In this document: piece by piece, positions 21,817 to 32,936 of the stretch
Layout of the letters: the number at the start of each line of letters is the position of its first letter
Position numbering within the stretch: position 1 is the first letter of the stretch
NCBI GenBank assembly: GCA_036925085.1
Contig: JAUPFP010000003.1
Coordinates: 12,836,675 to 12,900,674, forward strand
DNA: 64,000 nucleotides
Source: Brachycybe producta
Lineage: Eukaryota; Arthropoda; Diplopoda; Playtdesmida; Andrognathidae
Direction of reading: 5' to 3'
Notes under the pieces: model-generated
Database searches by the model: none
What the model was told of the DNA's origin: nothing
Seen by the model: the letters and a program-made list of their open reading frames with translations, nothing else
Made by a program: the position numbers and the translations under genes

Positions 21817-22492
21817 TAGAGGTGGGACGAATCCTAAATTTTCTCGAATCCGAATCCAAGTTCTAAAAGGTTCTCGAATCCCTCGAATTTCACTAATCTC
21901 GAATCTCTCGTATAAGAATCCTATATTATTAATTCAAAAGATACAAATGGGTGTGAGACATTTGCCCTAAAGCCATTTGCCCTAAAAGGACATTTGTCTT
22001 ATAGACCCTTGCCCTAAAACCATTTGCCTTAAAGGGACATTTATTTGCCCTAAAAGGACATTTGCCCTAAAGGGACATTTGCCCTAAAGGGACATTTGCC
22101 CTAAAGGGACATTTGCCCTAAAGGGACATTTGCCCTAAAACCAATTTCATTAAAGGGACATTTGCAATAAAACCACTCGCCCTAAAAGGGTATTTGCCCT
22201 ACTTAGTAGTGTAGATTCACGTCATTTGGCATTTTTTGTATGCCGCAGGCACACAAAAACATTCAACATACTCCACCAAAAGACACTAAACCATATGAAA
22301 AGAGAGAACAAAAAAGTGGTTTTAGGGCAAATGTTCCTTTGGGGCAAATGGTTTTATGGCAAACGTCCTTTTAGAGCAAATGGTTTTTGGACAAATGTCC
22401 CTTTAAGGCAAAAAGCGCAAAGATTCGAGTTTTCAAATCTCGTATATTTCTCAAGATTTGAGGGATTCGAGGATTCGAATGGCCCGTCCCTA
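21817..22492. mobile_element. hAT-type element, TAGAGGTGGGACGAATCC ends
   Basis: Terminal repeats TAGAGGTGGGACGAATCC / TAGGGACGGGCCATTCGAAT are followed by CTCGAATCC repeats. The 8-bp target duplication is GTATTAAC / ATATTAAC (7 of 8). The interior is filled with (GGGACATTTGCCCTAAA)n, inverted on the right half (TTTAGGGCAAATG). Noncoding. Confidence 0.75.
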
Positions 22493-22529
22493 ATATTAAC
22501 ACATTCAATGTAAATTAATTATCTTAATA

Positions 22530-22617
22530 TCCACAATGGCACAACTAGGAACACGCATGGCACACTCAGTACATCATTTACATGTACTGTGGCACGGCAC
22601 ACCCATTGAAAATCATT
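22530..22617. mobile_element. hAT-like scrap
   Basis: CATGGCACACTCAG and GGCACGGCACACCCATTGAA with CATTGCT at the end resemble the CAATGATTTTCAATGGGTGTG end type. No complete element is visible. The stretch 22618-22870 shows no other feature. Confidence 0.35.
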
Positions 22618-22870
22618 GCTCTATCCATCTTGATTTAAATACATCATTGTATTATTTGGTTCCTCTGCCACAGGCCCTCCTCTGCGCCGGATGCTTCCAT
22701 AGAAAATTATTGAAAGTTTAAAAAAAACTGACAAAAACTGAAAACAATTCACGACAATTTATTTTTTTCAAATTAAATGTAATTTTTGAAATCTTTTCTT
22801 TTTTACAATTATAAAAAATGAAACACTTCAAATTTTAAAAAACTTAAATTGTCACAAAATTTAAATTAAT

Positions 22871-23070
22871 TCATGTTTTAGGACACTTTTTAGGAGTCAC
22901 ACAACAGGTAGAATTTAGTAATACTAATCCTTCCGAGCGGATTGGAAGAAGGGGTTGTCCACGTATGCAATTTTCACAATGATCACCAGGAAGCTTGTAA
23001 TTCTGACACGTTTTCTGGCATGATACACAACCTGTTCGTATTGGAGGCTGGTCACAAGTTATATGAGATG
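22871..23070 (-). pseudogene. Second exon of a Cys-rich peptide gene, one Cys missing
   Basis: 200 nt: a phase-1 acceptor (TTCAAAATAG) followed by an open frame of 65 codons to TGA. Cys pattern: C-x8-C-x2-C-x3-C-x9-C-x2-C-x20-CC-x5-C, i.e. nine cysteines. The Cys normally found 12 residues before the CC pair is lost, although LVLLN, the equivalent of the family's YVLLN, is kept. CQKTCQNYK and TCCVTPKKC closely match the 33.5-kb gene (CPKTCQNYK, TCCVTPNKC). No signal-peptide exon was found upstream on this strand within the window's nearby sequence. It is either a decayed copy or a gene with a distant first exon. Confidence 0.55.
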
Positions 23071-23332
23071 CTATTTTGAATAAATCAAGTCATTAAAGAA
23101 ATCATATGAAACTCTCAAAACAATAACAATTTATAAAAGGACCATGGTCCTCTTTGTTCTTGGTCCACTCTTTTGCTCATTGTTTTGTACTACGTCGATT
23201 CTAATTCCGTATCACATCATGGGCACGTGGACGCACCTTTGTTTAATGAAATTCATTCTTGTAATGTTAATGTTTCTAGCCAAGAATGAATAAAGTGTTT
23301 ACAATGTGAAACTGCGTTGTCGTTATGTTCGG

Positions 23333-23592
23333 TAACTAACTTTCTCTGAGCAGGCCGGAGACACCATAGGGCAAGAAGACATATGGATCCCTTATGGAGC
23401 AACGAGTCTTCAATCAGGAAGAAGAAACACCACGGCGACTAGAAGTGGGATGGTAACCATCCTTCTGAGAGATTACACCCCTACTGAGGAGGACGACTAC
23501 GATCCATCACCATCCTCCTACTTTGGTAACTCTAATCTTTCTCGTGTGGTTACCACGCGATTGAGAGAAGTGACGAGCTACCGGAAAAAGTA
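23333..23592 (+). other. Open frame with acceptor-like start, unrecognised
   Basis: An open frame without early ATG runs to TAG at 23590-23592. TAACTAACTTTCTCTGAGCAG just before 23353 looks like a branch point, pyrimidine tract and acceptor. The translation is polar (IPYGATSLQSGR, TPTEEDDYDPSPSSYFG) and matches nothing I recognise. AATAAAG at about 23288 precedes it. It may be an LTR or retroelement remnant rather than a host exon. Confidence 0.25.
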
Positions 23593-23764
23593 GAGAAGTC
23601 GTCATTTGCTCACAATTGGGATGACAATATGCAGGGTTGCTAAACAATGAACAGGTGTTTCTGTCAAAAATGCATCAAAATTTTGAAATAAATGAATTAC
23701 TGGATAACAAATGATTTAAGCAAATTTGAAAGTCGACCAAATTCTATTAACTATACTGAGATGA

Positions 23765-23772
23765 TATAAAAG
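23765..23772 (+). promoter_or_regulatory. Candidate TATA box
   Basis: TATAAAAG lies 115 bp upstream of the ATG of the 23.9-kb peptide gene on the same strand. No transcription start can be fixed from sequence. Confidence 0.35.
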
Positions 23773-23886
23773 AGGCTCATCTTGTGTATTTTGAAACATA
23801 AATTTCATTTAACACTGCATCCTGAATAGCAGTCATCAAAACCAACATAATTACAGATAAAATTCTACAAATATAAAACTTTTAAA

Positions 23887-25216
23887 ATGAGTTTGAAATG
23901 TTTCATTTTCCTGTTCGTTGTAATTAACATGGCAGATATTGTTTGTAAGTAGCAGATAATGTTTTTTTTTTAGTCTTGTAAATATTTATCGATCTTCTCG
24001 TTGATTTATTGTTGATTTTCTAAAGATGATAAAACTCTGGTTATTTTGTCTTTGAGAAGAGCGAAATTAAGAGAAATTTGAAAGTGTTTTAGAAACTAGA
24101 AGGGTAACTCGTAAAGAGGCCATTACGTCCAGAAATTTCTTTTTAAAACATTGTCAAGACTTACTCAATGATTGCCAAAACGATTTTTTAAATTTAAATT
24201 AAGTCATTAATATAATTTAAAAACTAAAAATCAGTTAACTTCCTATAAATGGACTTTATCAGATAAATGCGCCACCAAACAACAGACATTGGCAATAAAA
24301 AAACAACAAAGTATACTCCTCTACTGGAATTTTGATGTTGTCACCTCACATTATAGGCCTACTTTTAACTCCCTATTCAAATACATGTATTCCCTATTCC
24401 TATGAAAGTATTATGTATTTAATATTTGAATTATGCCACTTGCCACGTGGCTCTAGAGTTGATTGGAAGGTTGTTTTGAGTTTTAATATGACTAGAGAAT
24501 ACATGCATTTGATTAAGGAATTATGGAAATGTGAGGTGACAACATTTGCCACCATAAATTGAAGGGTAGACATTCGTTTTTTCGAAATTTAAAATGGCGT
24601 TGTTTGGTGACTCATAAAAGTCACTTCGTTTATAAATTTTTTTTATGATTTTAACGAATTATTTTCAATTTTAAAAATCATTTTGACAATATTTCAACAA
24701 AAAAATTCCTGGGTAGTACTGGTCTCTTTTAAGTGATTGCGGCGCTACCCTTCTAGTTTCTAAAACCCATTCAAGTTTCTTATTCATTTTGGTATGTGGA
24801 AGACAAGGATCACTCAAGAGTTTGAGAGAGGCCCCGTTTTACACTTTTAAATTTATACCAATAAATATTTCAACCTTCCTACAGTAAGTGGGCCCACCTA
24901 TGAAAAAGTTTGAGAACCGCGTGATTTATAATTGATAAGTTTAAAATATGAAGCATTGTTTTCGTATACGCAAATTTGATTAATAGTTTCAGATAAACCG
25001 GTAGTTTGTGATCGGAATGCAACATTAACAGCGTGCGGTGGATGTGCGAAAACGTGCGCAAATTACCAATCTCATTTCGAATGTCCCGATATTTGTTCGT
25101 TGGAAAGGGAATCTTATGGGTGTCCGGCACCATACGTATTGCTTGCTGCCGGTGGAAACTGTTGTGTTGCAACAAGTAAATGTCCCCATATTCTTAAACC
25201 ACCGTTAACATTGTAA
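23887..25216 (+). CDS. Secreted 10-Cys peptide, two exons (TIL-like)
   Basis: Exon 1 is 23887-23944 and exon 2 is 24993-25216, giving 93 aa. Exon 1 is MSLKCFIFLFVVINMADI plus V and a phase-1 base, a pure signal peptide, with donor GTAAGT. Exon 2 follows TTAATAGTTTCAG and continues in frame through Y. Cys pattern: C-x8-C-x2-C-x3-C-x8-C-x3-C-x8-C-x12-CC-x5-C with PYVLL before the CC. TATAAAAG at 23765-23772 is a candidate TATA box and AATAAA at 25296-25301 a candidate poly(A) signal. The 1.05-kb intron contains a foldback MITE. Likely an exported disulphide-rich peptide; function is inference only. Confidence 0.78.
24070..24785. mobile_element. Foldback MITE, AAACTAGAAGGGTA family, in intron
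   Basis: Left arm GAAACTAGAAGGGTAACTCG is mirrored by GCTACCCTTCTAGTTTCTAA; the homology extends outward through AAGTGTTTT / AAAACCCATT. The same family lies in the intron of the 33.5-kb gene and beside exon 1 of the 50.2-kb gene. Confidence 0.7.
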
Positions 25217-25295
25217 TTGAATTCTCATTCATACAAGACAATTTTTTTTTATTTAAGATCTTGAAAAATTTCGTTCACTGTGTTTTCTTATTTGA

Positions 25296-25301
25296 AATAA
25301 A
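25296..25301 (+). promoter_or_regulatory. Candidate poly(A) signal
   Basis: AATAAA 80 bp downstream of the stop codon of the peptide gene at 23887-25216. Confidence 0.4.
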
Positions 25302-25384
25302 TGATTTTAATTTCTGTCATATCTCTACATTTTGTTTGTGTGTTTGTTTTCAGACTGGCACGGTATTGAATACCCTACTTAATA

Positions 25385-25590
25385 ACAGGCAATTAGAAAA
25401 CGGGACAAACAGAAGTTGGTTCCGCGCTTTTTATGACGACCAGCAACTTCTAATTGGTTGGTTATGTAGTCTGACGTCATATGCTCCGCCCTTTTCAACG
25501 TCGAAACACACAGCAAACCAATTAGAAGTTGCCGGTCGTCATAAAAAGGGCGGAGCCAACTTCTGTTTGTCCCGATTTCTAATTGCCTGT
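25385..25590. mobile_element. Complete MITE of the ACAGGCAATTAG family, perfect TSD
   Basis: 206 bp with terminal inverted repeats ACAGGCAATTAGAAA(A/T)CGGG and a perfect 8-bp target duplication ACTTAATA (25377-25384, 25591-25598). The arms contain CCAATTAGAAGTTG and GGGCGGAGC. Relatives: 45980-46184, 61479-61683 and fragments at 38167-38235, 46659-46790 and 62162-62275. Superfamily not assigned. Confidence 0.9.
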
Positions 25591-25604
25591 ACTTAATACG
25601 ACTG

Positions 25605-25762
25605 GTCGTTGGCGAGATAGCGGTGGTCAATTTGAATTTGCCAATAGGAACGCAGTACTTTATTTTTGCAGCGTATAAAACCCACTGTTCAGTAGCGATT
25701 ATTCTAATACTGCGTTCCTATTGGCTAAATTCAAATTGACCACCGCTATCGCCAACGACGGC
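25605..25762. mobile_element. Foldback element, CGTTGGCGATAGCGG arms
   Basis: GTCGTTGGCGAGATAGCGGT is mirrored by ACCGCTATCGCCAACGAC, then CAATTTGAATTTG / CAAATTGACC and CCAATAGGAACGCAGTA / TACTGCGTTCCTATTGG. The MITE at 25385 lies inside its extended left arm. A degraded relative is at 47497-47600. Confidence 0.7.
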
Positions 25763-26047
25763 CTTCAATACGTACGGTATGGTGTCTGAACGCACATGAA
25801 ATCCAGTATGCAATGCTGGAATTGGTTATAAGTCCACCTCCTGAGGTTGAATTCAATACTGAATTCAGCTAAGTGCACACACCCATCATGCTTTGCAAAT
25901 AAAGCCGAGTTACGAGCCTAGATACACCTCCATCTTGTTGTTTTGAGCAGACGACAATGATACATACGAGTTTTACTAAAATTAAAATTGCAAGAAATAG
26001 TCTCACAATCGTTCAGTGAAGATGCAGTAAAGCGCAAAATGCAATAT

Positions 26048-26420
26048 AAAGTATTGTTCATTAAGTGGTTGCTGTATATCAATTTTGAAAAGGCCTTTCT
26101 ATTTTTAAATAAGGTTCAAAATCGTACGTTTTTTAACTCCATGTTAAATCCCATAGGCCCAAAAAAAACGTCCAACAAAAGTTTGAAGAACTCTCGTTAA
26201 AAACGATTTAAAGCAGTAACAAAAAAATTGCACATGCTTTCATGTATTGGCTTCACGCTGATTGCTTCTTATAAGCTTAGCACGTGCAATTATTTTTCTA
26301 TTAATTTTTATGTGACTTCATACCTGGACAAAAACCATTCAAACGCCATTTTTAAAACAGGAACGATCGCACCGCCTACATTCGGAGAAATTTTGAATTA
26401 AACGCTGTATGTAGGATCTT
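26048..26420. repeat. Partial copy of the 8.2-9.1 kb long-TIR element
   Basis: TATTTTTAAATAAGGTTCA, CTCCATGTTAAATCCCATAG and CCAACAAAAGTTTGAAGAAC match 8270-8370, and GGAGAAATTTTGAATTAAACG matches 8571-8591. The right half is missing. Confidence 0.65.
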
Positions 26421-26847
26421 AAGGCACTTCAGTTAAAAAAACACAAAAACCATCCAATGTAACATACACTGTAGCATTGAACAGGAATATAAATATGTTG
26501 TTTACAACTTTAGGGCTTTGTACTTGAATAGGGTGACCACTTTAATGAAATTAGAAACATTTTTGCAAGGATCTATTCATATTACAGTGGTTTTCTTGTG
26601 TTTTCTGTTGTATGTTTCTGTATGTGTGTCCAGGCCTGACTTAATTTGCGAGAAAACAGCAAAAAAAAAAATTAATCCAGGGACACACATGCAGAAAACG
26701 TAAAAGAAAACATGTAAGAAAACAGACAATTCTTCTGTTTTTCAAGAGCAAGAAACAGAACAGAACCTGAGAGAGAACTTTGTTCTATCTTTTTTGTTCT
26801 TTCCTGCTTTCTGTTATAAATGAACCAATAGGATTGTAGCTTGCATG

Positions 26848-27365
26848 CAGGGCCGATTCTAGGCGTAGGCGACGTAGGTGGCACATTCTTAAGGGCAGCA
26901 TTTTCTGGAGCAGAAAATATAATAAGGCTTGCGGAGACGTCTTAACATTGGAAGTTGTGATCCACGAAGTGTCTTTGAATATTTATGCAAATGTAACGTT
27001 GTTGAATCATTCCATAATCTCTTTGTAGCGCTTCGAATAGCGCTAAAGTTGCCTATCACAGTTGCCAGTGCTGAACGAAGCTTTGCAAAGCTGAAACTCA
27101 TCGAATTATATCTGAGATCACAAATGTCTCAGTCTCGTTTAGGCGGTCTAGCCACGATTTCGATCGAGAAGAAAACTGCAGATCAACTAAATATGGAAGA
27201 GCTAATTCGAGAGTTTGCAGCATTGAAAGCCAAAAGAATGAATTTCTCATAAATAATGACTATAATGTCAACTATTGAAACTTTATCGTATTACATTGTT
27301 TGTGCGTGGGGGCGGCAACATTACATCCCACCCACTTACGAAAAAAAAACATAAAATCGGCCTTG
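26848..27365. mobile_element. hAT element remnant with transposase C-terminus
   Basis: Ends CAGGGCCGATTCTAGG / CAAGGCCGATTTTATG with an 8-bp target duplication CTTGCATG / CTTCCATG (7 of 8). The interior at about 26929-27252 (+) encodes a hAT C-terminal dimerisation domain: LPITVASAERSFAKLKLI, then YLRSQMSQSRLGGLATIS. The DDE core and N-terminal zinc finger are gone, so it cannot be autonomous. It resembles ZMYM-type hAT transposases. Confidence 0.8.
26929..27252 (+). pseudogene. hAT transposase dimerisation-domain fragment
   Basis: About 107 codons remain of a hAT transposase. In this family the dimerisation domain lies at the very C-terminus and carries the A-S-V/A-E-R-x-F-S/A-x-L-K motif, visible here around residues 44-53. 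No catalytic residues are included. The TAA stop lies just inside the element's right end, as expected for the native C-terminus. Confidence 0.75.
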
Positions 27366-28528
27366 CTTCCATGACATCTTCAAAACGTTTTTGTAGACTC
27401 AAAGCAAACAACATGGCTGACAATTGCTACTGTCAAACGTTTCAAAAGAGAAAATTCGAAACTATTGAATGAATTGTTTCTTTCTCAATGCACCCACACG
27501 CCATCTATTGTGAAACATAGACAATATGTGTTACACAGGCTAATTAATATGGATGATCAAACAGTAGTCGCAATTGCGACTACTGAACAAATACAGCTGT
27601 TAGCCATTTTTTAAAAGAATGCTACAGCAAACAATCGGAGCCCAGTCACCTTCAAACTGTGGTTCTCGACATCACACAAGAAATACGCCTCCACCTTTTC
27701 TGAAAGCCATGATTCAGAGCCAAAAAGAATATGGGCTCCATAGCTTTCAACTGCTTCTCTTAATTCAATACTTTTTTAAAATTAGTTTTAAGTGAGTTCC
27801 TAAAATAATTTGAATTAATTTTAGTAGCAGCAGTTTGCATTTCACGACTGTTTAATACATTAGAAATTGGTTGTTTTTCTGAACATTTTTAAAATTTTCC
27901 TGAACATGCCTGCTGACAGATTTCTGTAGAACAGAGCTCAAGACACGCTTACCAGCAGTAGTTGATTGCAGCCATCTTGCAAGTCTAGTTAAGAAAAGAT
28001 TAATGGCTTACTTTGTTCAGCTTTTCAAGTGCAAAACCCGTTTTAATTATTCACAATATCAGTTTAATTGGCTCCCTCGCAAAAATGGATTGAGAATTTG
28101 AGATAGAAAAAAAAAGCAACTTTAAACTCATTTTCCTCAAAAACATGTTTTTTAGCGGATGAGCACTGATTGGGAAAAACTTCTACAGAAATGGGAAAAA
28201 TCCTAAACTTATTCCACCAAAAAGTATTCTAAATTGACTCCAATGGACCCTTTATATTTTCGTTCCGACTCGTACCGTTCCCGAAATAGTCCCATATCTA
28301 TGTGATTATATCGATGTGATCATATCTCTATATGATTATATCATCGATTTTTCGATCTTTCGTTTTTTTTTTTTCGATTTTTTAGTTCTTTCAATTTTTT
28401 ATTTTTTTTTTTTATTTTTTAGTTTTTTCAATTTTTCGATTTTTTTCGATTTTTATCGAGTTTTTTCGATTTTTCGATGTCAATATGACCATTGCGATAT
28501 ATCGATATAAGTACATGTATATGATTAT

Positions 28529-28660
28529 ATCAATAAAGTCATGTCGATATATCAATAAAGTCATGTCGATATATCAATAAAGTCATGTCGATATATCAAT
28601 AAAGTCATGTCGATATATCAATAAAGTCATGTCGATATATCAATATAGTCATATCGATAT
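28529..28660. repeat. 22-bp tandem repeat
   Basis: Five to six units of CGATATATCAATAAAGTCATG(T), preceded by a TTTTCGAT low-complexity run (28360-28480). The 62-64 aa open frames here are artefacts of composition. Confidence 0.85.
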
Positions 28661-28885
28661 ATTGATAGTCATGTCGATCGATTTTTCGACGTTTTATAAT
28701 CATATATATATCATCGATCATTTTAATTTTTCGATTTTTCGATATTGTTGTATTCATATCGGTAAAATCGTATCGATATATCAATACAATTATACCGATA
28801 TGAATATATCTATTTGGTGAAACCAGTTTTAGACTTTTCCCATTTCCGGTTTTCGGTCTGTAACATCGTTAAGGTTGACCTCATC

Positions 28886-28970
28886 GAAAACTCGTCCCGT
28901 TTCCAAAATACTGTCAAATACAGTCGTTATGGACTGTATTTGACAGTATTTCGGAAACGGGACGAGTCCT
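28886..28970. repeat. Hairpin, ~36-bp arms
   Basis: ACTCGTCCCGTTTCC and ACTGTCAAATACAGTC are matched by GACTGTATTTGACAGT and GGAAACGGGACGAGT around a six-base loop GTTATG, with a single mismatch region near CAAAA / TTTCG. Confidence 0.85.
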
Positions 28971-29003
28971 AACGAAAAGGGGTCCACTGGAAGCCATTTA
29001 GAG

Positions 29004-29404
29004 CAGTGGTCCCCAACCTCCGGGCCGCGGACCGGTACCGGTCCGTGGATCAAATGGTACTGGGCCGCAACCAAACAAAACAACGGAATAAACTGGACAT
29101 AAGCAACACACTTTGGGTGTCATTGTCTACTATTACCCCCAGATGGAACCGTCTTGTTGCAAAGAAACAAGCTCAGGGTTCTCATTGATTTAGCGTTCTA
29201 GTGAGTTAAAATGTTAAATCACTTTATATTATTTTTTGATGTAACTGTATTTTATTTTGAAGGCATGTTTAAATACAATTAAATTAAAATTATTAAATCA
29301 AAACAATCTAAAATATAAACAATCAACGTCCCCCCCTCAGTGGGCCGCGGTAAAATTATCAAACGTTGACCGGTCCGCGGCGATAAAAAGGTTGGGGAGC
29401 ACTG
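29004..29404. mobile_element. hAT-type MITE, CAGTGGTCCCCAACCT ends
   Basis: 401 bp with ends CAGTGGTCCCCAACCTCC / CAGTGCTCCCCAACCTTTTT, subterminal CCGCGGACCGG, and a perfect 8-bp target duplication ATTTAGAG (28996-29003, 29405-29412). This terminus type is well known for Charlie-like hAT elements in many animals. Noncoding. Confidence 0.92.
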
Positions 29405-29436
29405 ATTTAGAGTACTCAGAATTAAAACAAGTTTTC

Positions 29437-29568
29437 CAGGCCCGGACTGGCCCGGCCGGCTGACCGGTGATCGCCGGTCAATTGGGGGCCAGAAATAAAT
29501 AAATTAAAAAAAATGGGGCCAACACAATTTCATAGCCGGGGGGCCAACCACTAGCCAGTCCAGCCCTG
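29437..29568. mobile_element. hAT-type MITE, CAGGCCCGGACTGG ends
   Basis: Left CAGGCCCGGACTGG, right reverse complement CAGGGCTGGACTGGCTAGTG. Nearly identical to the element at 48588-48735, but no target duplication is seen here. Confidence 0.65.
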
Positions 29569-29659
29569 TGTAAAACCCAAAACTTTTAGGTCCATTTTGC
29601 TGAAAAACCGTAAAACAGTCTGAACGAAAATTATACCTTTCCCAATCAGTCCATTGGAT

Positions 29660-32600
29660 GTTGTATATATATATATATCCCGTGGGGGTAGTTGGTCCCC
29701 TATCGGGTGCCTCCCCAGGTGGCGGATAGGGGAATGCCCGCCAGATATGGAGGGTACTGAGGGCATAAAATACTCAGGGCAGACCAAAACCAAACCACGC
29801 CATTGCCGGTCTCCCAGCCCGGGTGCAAAAGTGGAGGGTCGATGTCAGGTTGGCAGCCGGTTGTGTAAAGATTTGCCAAAACATATGATGTTGGTTCGAA
29901 ATAGTATTCCGATTATGGCTAGGGCGTCCCCGCCATAAGCGACGCGCAGCTGCAACACCCGGTGGCTGTGACAAATTGGCAAGGGCTACCCCACAGTGGA
30001 CGGGTGGGGCTAAAGAAGCGAGTCCAGCATCAACAACAAGGAGGTCTTGGAAGTAATGGTAGAAGTGGAGGTACTAAACTTAGGTTTGGCACCTGGAATA
30101 TAGGGAGTTTAACAGGGAAGACTAGGGAGTTATCTAGTGTTCTAAAGGCTAGGAGGGTAAATGTTGCATGTCTGCAGGAGACAAGATGGAAAGGGGATAA
30201 ATCCAGGGACATTGGGGATGGGTATAAATTAATTTATGCAAGTAGTGAGGAGGGTAGAAATGGAGTGGGAATTGTCCTAGATCAGGAACTCAGACAGTGT
30301 GGTTGAGGTTAGGTGGATAAATAGTAGGCTGTTAGTAGTAAAGGTTGTTTGGGGTGGCATTGTTATAAATGTAGTTAGTGCATATGGCCCCCAGGTTGGA
30401 TTAGATACAGCCAGGAAGCTAGCATTCTGGGAACAGTTTGATGACCTAATGTTGGGCCTGAGTAGGAAGGAACGGGTCATAATTGGTGGGGACTTTAACA
30501 GACATGTAGGTAGAGGTAGGGAAGGGTATGAAGAGGTACATGGTGGGTGGGGCTATGGAGAGCGAAATAAAGCAGGGGAGAGTATCCTGGAGGCAGCAGT
30601 GGCACATAAGTTAATTTTAGCAAACACACTATTCCAGAAGCGAGAGGAACATTTGATTACTTTTAAGAGCAGGGCAGGAGAATCCCAGATTGATCTCTTC
30701 ATGATTCGGAGTGAGGATAGAAACGAGTGCAAGGATTGTAAAGTGATACCGAGTGAAAACTTAGCGGGACAACATAGGCTAGTAGTGTTAGACCTAAAAC
30801 CTAGGGGTGCAAAACAGGTGGTCAGACATAGAGGAGAGACAGCAATTTGGTGGTGGGCATTACCAGACAAGGTGGAAGAGTTTAAGAAAATGGCAGGTAA
30901 GATAGCATGGGATTTAGATGGCACTGCAGGAGAGCTGTGGACAAGGGTAGCACAACAGATCCGTGATTGTGGAAACGAGGTACTAGATACAGTACGAGTA
31001 GGGGGTCTCGATTAGACAGAGAAACTTGGTGGTGGGATGAGGAGGTACAGATGGCAGTTAAAAAGAAGAAAGATGCTTTCAAGACTTGGTGGCACGATGG
31101 AAGTAGGGAGGCCCAGAAAGAATACAAGCGTGCCAAGATAGAGGCCAAACAGCAGGTAGCCTTAGCAAAGCATAAGAAATATGGGGACATGTATGCCAAG
31201 TTAGGTACCAGAGCAGGAGAAATGGCAGTATATAGAATAGCTAGGGCTCGGGAGAATAAAGGCAGAGATATTGAAAAGGTGGTGAGTGTTAAGGATAATG
31301 GGGGCAAAGTATTGTGGGGTAGGGAGCCAGTACGGAACAGGTGGGGGGAATATTTTAGTAAGCTTATGAATGAGGGGGTAGAGCAGGAGCCTTTCAGTGG
31401 AAGAAAAAATGATAGAGAAGAAGTGGAGCAGGTTAGGGCTGAGGAAATTGTTCAGGCATTGCGAAAAATGAAGCTAGGGAAGGCTTTAGGGCCAGATGGG
31501 ATACCAGTAGAGGTGTGGAAGGTCTTGGGGAATGTTGCCATTTCCTGGCTCACAAAGTTATTCAATAGATTGGCTATGGGGGATAGAATGCCAGGTGCAT
31601 GGTGGGACAGTTGGTTAGTGCCTATTTTCAAAGGGAAGGGTGATGTTCAGGAATGTGGGAACTATAGAGGTATTAAATTGATGAGTCATTGAGTCATACG
31701 ATGAAGCTTTGGGAGAGAGTAATTGAAGCTCGACTACGGGGTAAAACTGCAATTGGGGGAAGTCAGTTTGGGTTTATGCCAGGAAAATCCACAATGCATC
31801 CTATTTTTGCCGTAAGGCAAGTTATTGAGAAGTTTCGGGCTGCCAAGAAAGAGTTACACATGGTATTTATAGATCTAGAGAAAGCCTATGACAGAGTACC
31901 ACGGACGTTATTGTGGGAGGTCTTACAGAAGAAGGGGGTGGGTGAGAGTTATATAGATATGGTGAGGGACATGTATAGGGATGCACGGACAAGCGTTAAG
32001 ACTGCCTGGGGGTTCTCTTACAGTTTTCGTGTTAGGATTGGTGTGCACCAGGGCTCAGCACTTAGTCCATATCTATTTATTTTGGTCCTGGATGAGTTAC
32101 TGGCAAGGGTGAGGCAGGAGGTCCCCTGGTGTATGCTGTTTGCAGATGACATAGTCTTAGTTGGGGAATCCAAATTGGAACTCGAGATAAGGTTAGAGGA
32201 GACTAGGAATGCCTTGGAATCAAAGGGGTTGAAAATAAGTAGGGCAAAAACGGAGTACATGAGATTTCAGTGGGATGGGAAAGAACAGTTGAATGAGGGG
32301 ATTAGACTTGGGGACAGTTTAATGCAGCAGGTGCATGACTTCAAATATTTAGGATCTGTGCTGCAAGATGATGGGAGCTTAGACTTAGACATCACAAACC
32401 GGATAAAAGCAGGTTGGCATAGGTGGAGGCAGGCTAGTGGGGTTTTATGTGACAGGAAGTTACCTATAAAATTGAAGGGAAAGTTTTATAGAACAGTAGT
32501 CAGACCAGCTATGTTGTATGGGTCAGAATGTTGGGCAATCAAGAAGGTGCATGAGGATAGAATGCAGGTAGCTGAGATGAGAATGCTAAGGTTTATGAGT

Positions 32601-32936
32601 GGGGTGACCAGAAGGGATATGATCAGAAATGATTTTATTAGGGGTAGTGTAGGGGTAACAAATATAGTAGAAAAGATGCAGGAAAATAGGCTGCGGTGGT
32701 TTGGGCATGTCCTCAGGAGTGGAGAAGATGGGCTGCTGAGACAGGCAATGAACTTAGACCTGGGAATAAAACGGGGTAGAGGAAGACCCAAGCAAACCTG
32801 GGATGTGGTAGTAAAACGGGATATGGTGGCATGTGGGGTCACTGGGGGCTTGGTGCAAAATCGGAACGAGTGGAGAGTTAGAACCAGCAAGGCCGACCCT
32901 GCTGCTTGCGGGATAAGGTACAGGAAATGATGATGA

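Noticed and set aside
23153-23302. 49-codon hydrophobic frame (MVLFVLGPLFCSLFC) as a signal-peptide exon
   Set aside because: It has no GTAAGT donor in phase and ends in a stop; probably part of the unassigned retroelement-like segment.
29654-29938. 94-aa open frame upstream of the RTE endonuclease as a separate gene
   Set aside because: It lies in the RTE leader; GC-rich untranslated sequence of such elements often carries fortuitous frames, and no domain is visible.
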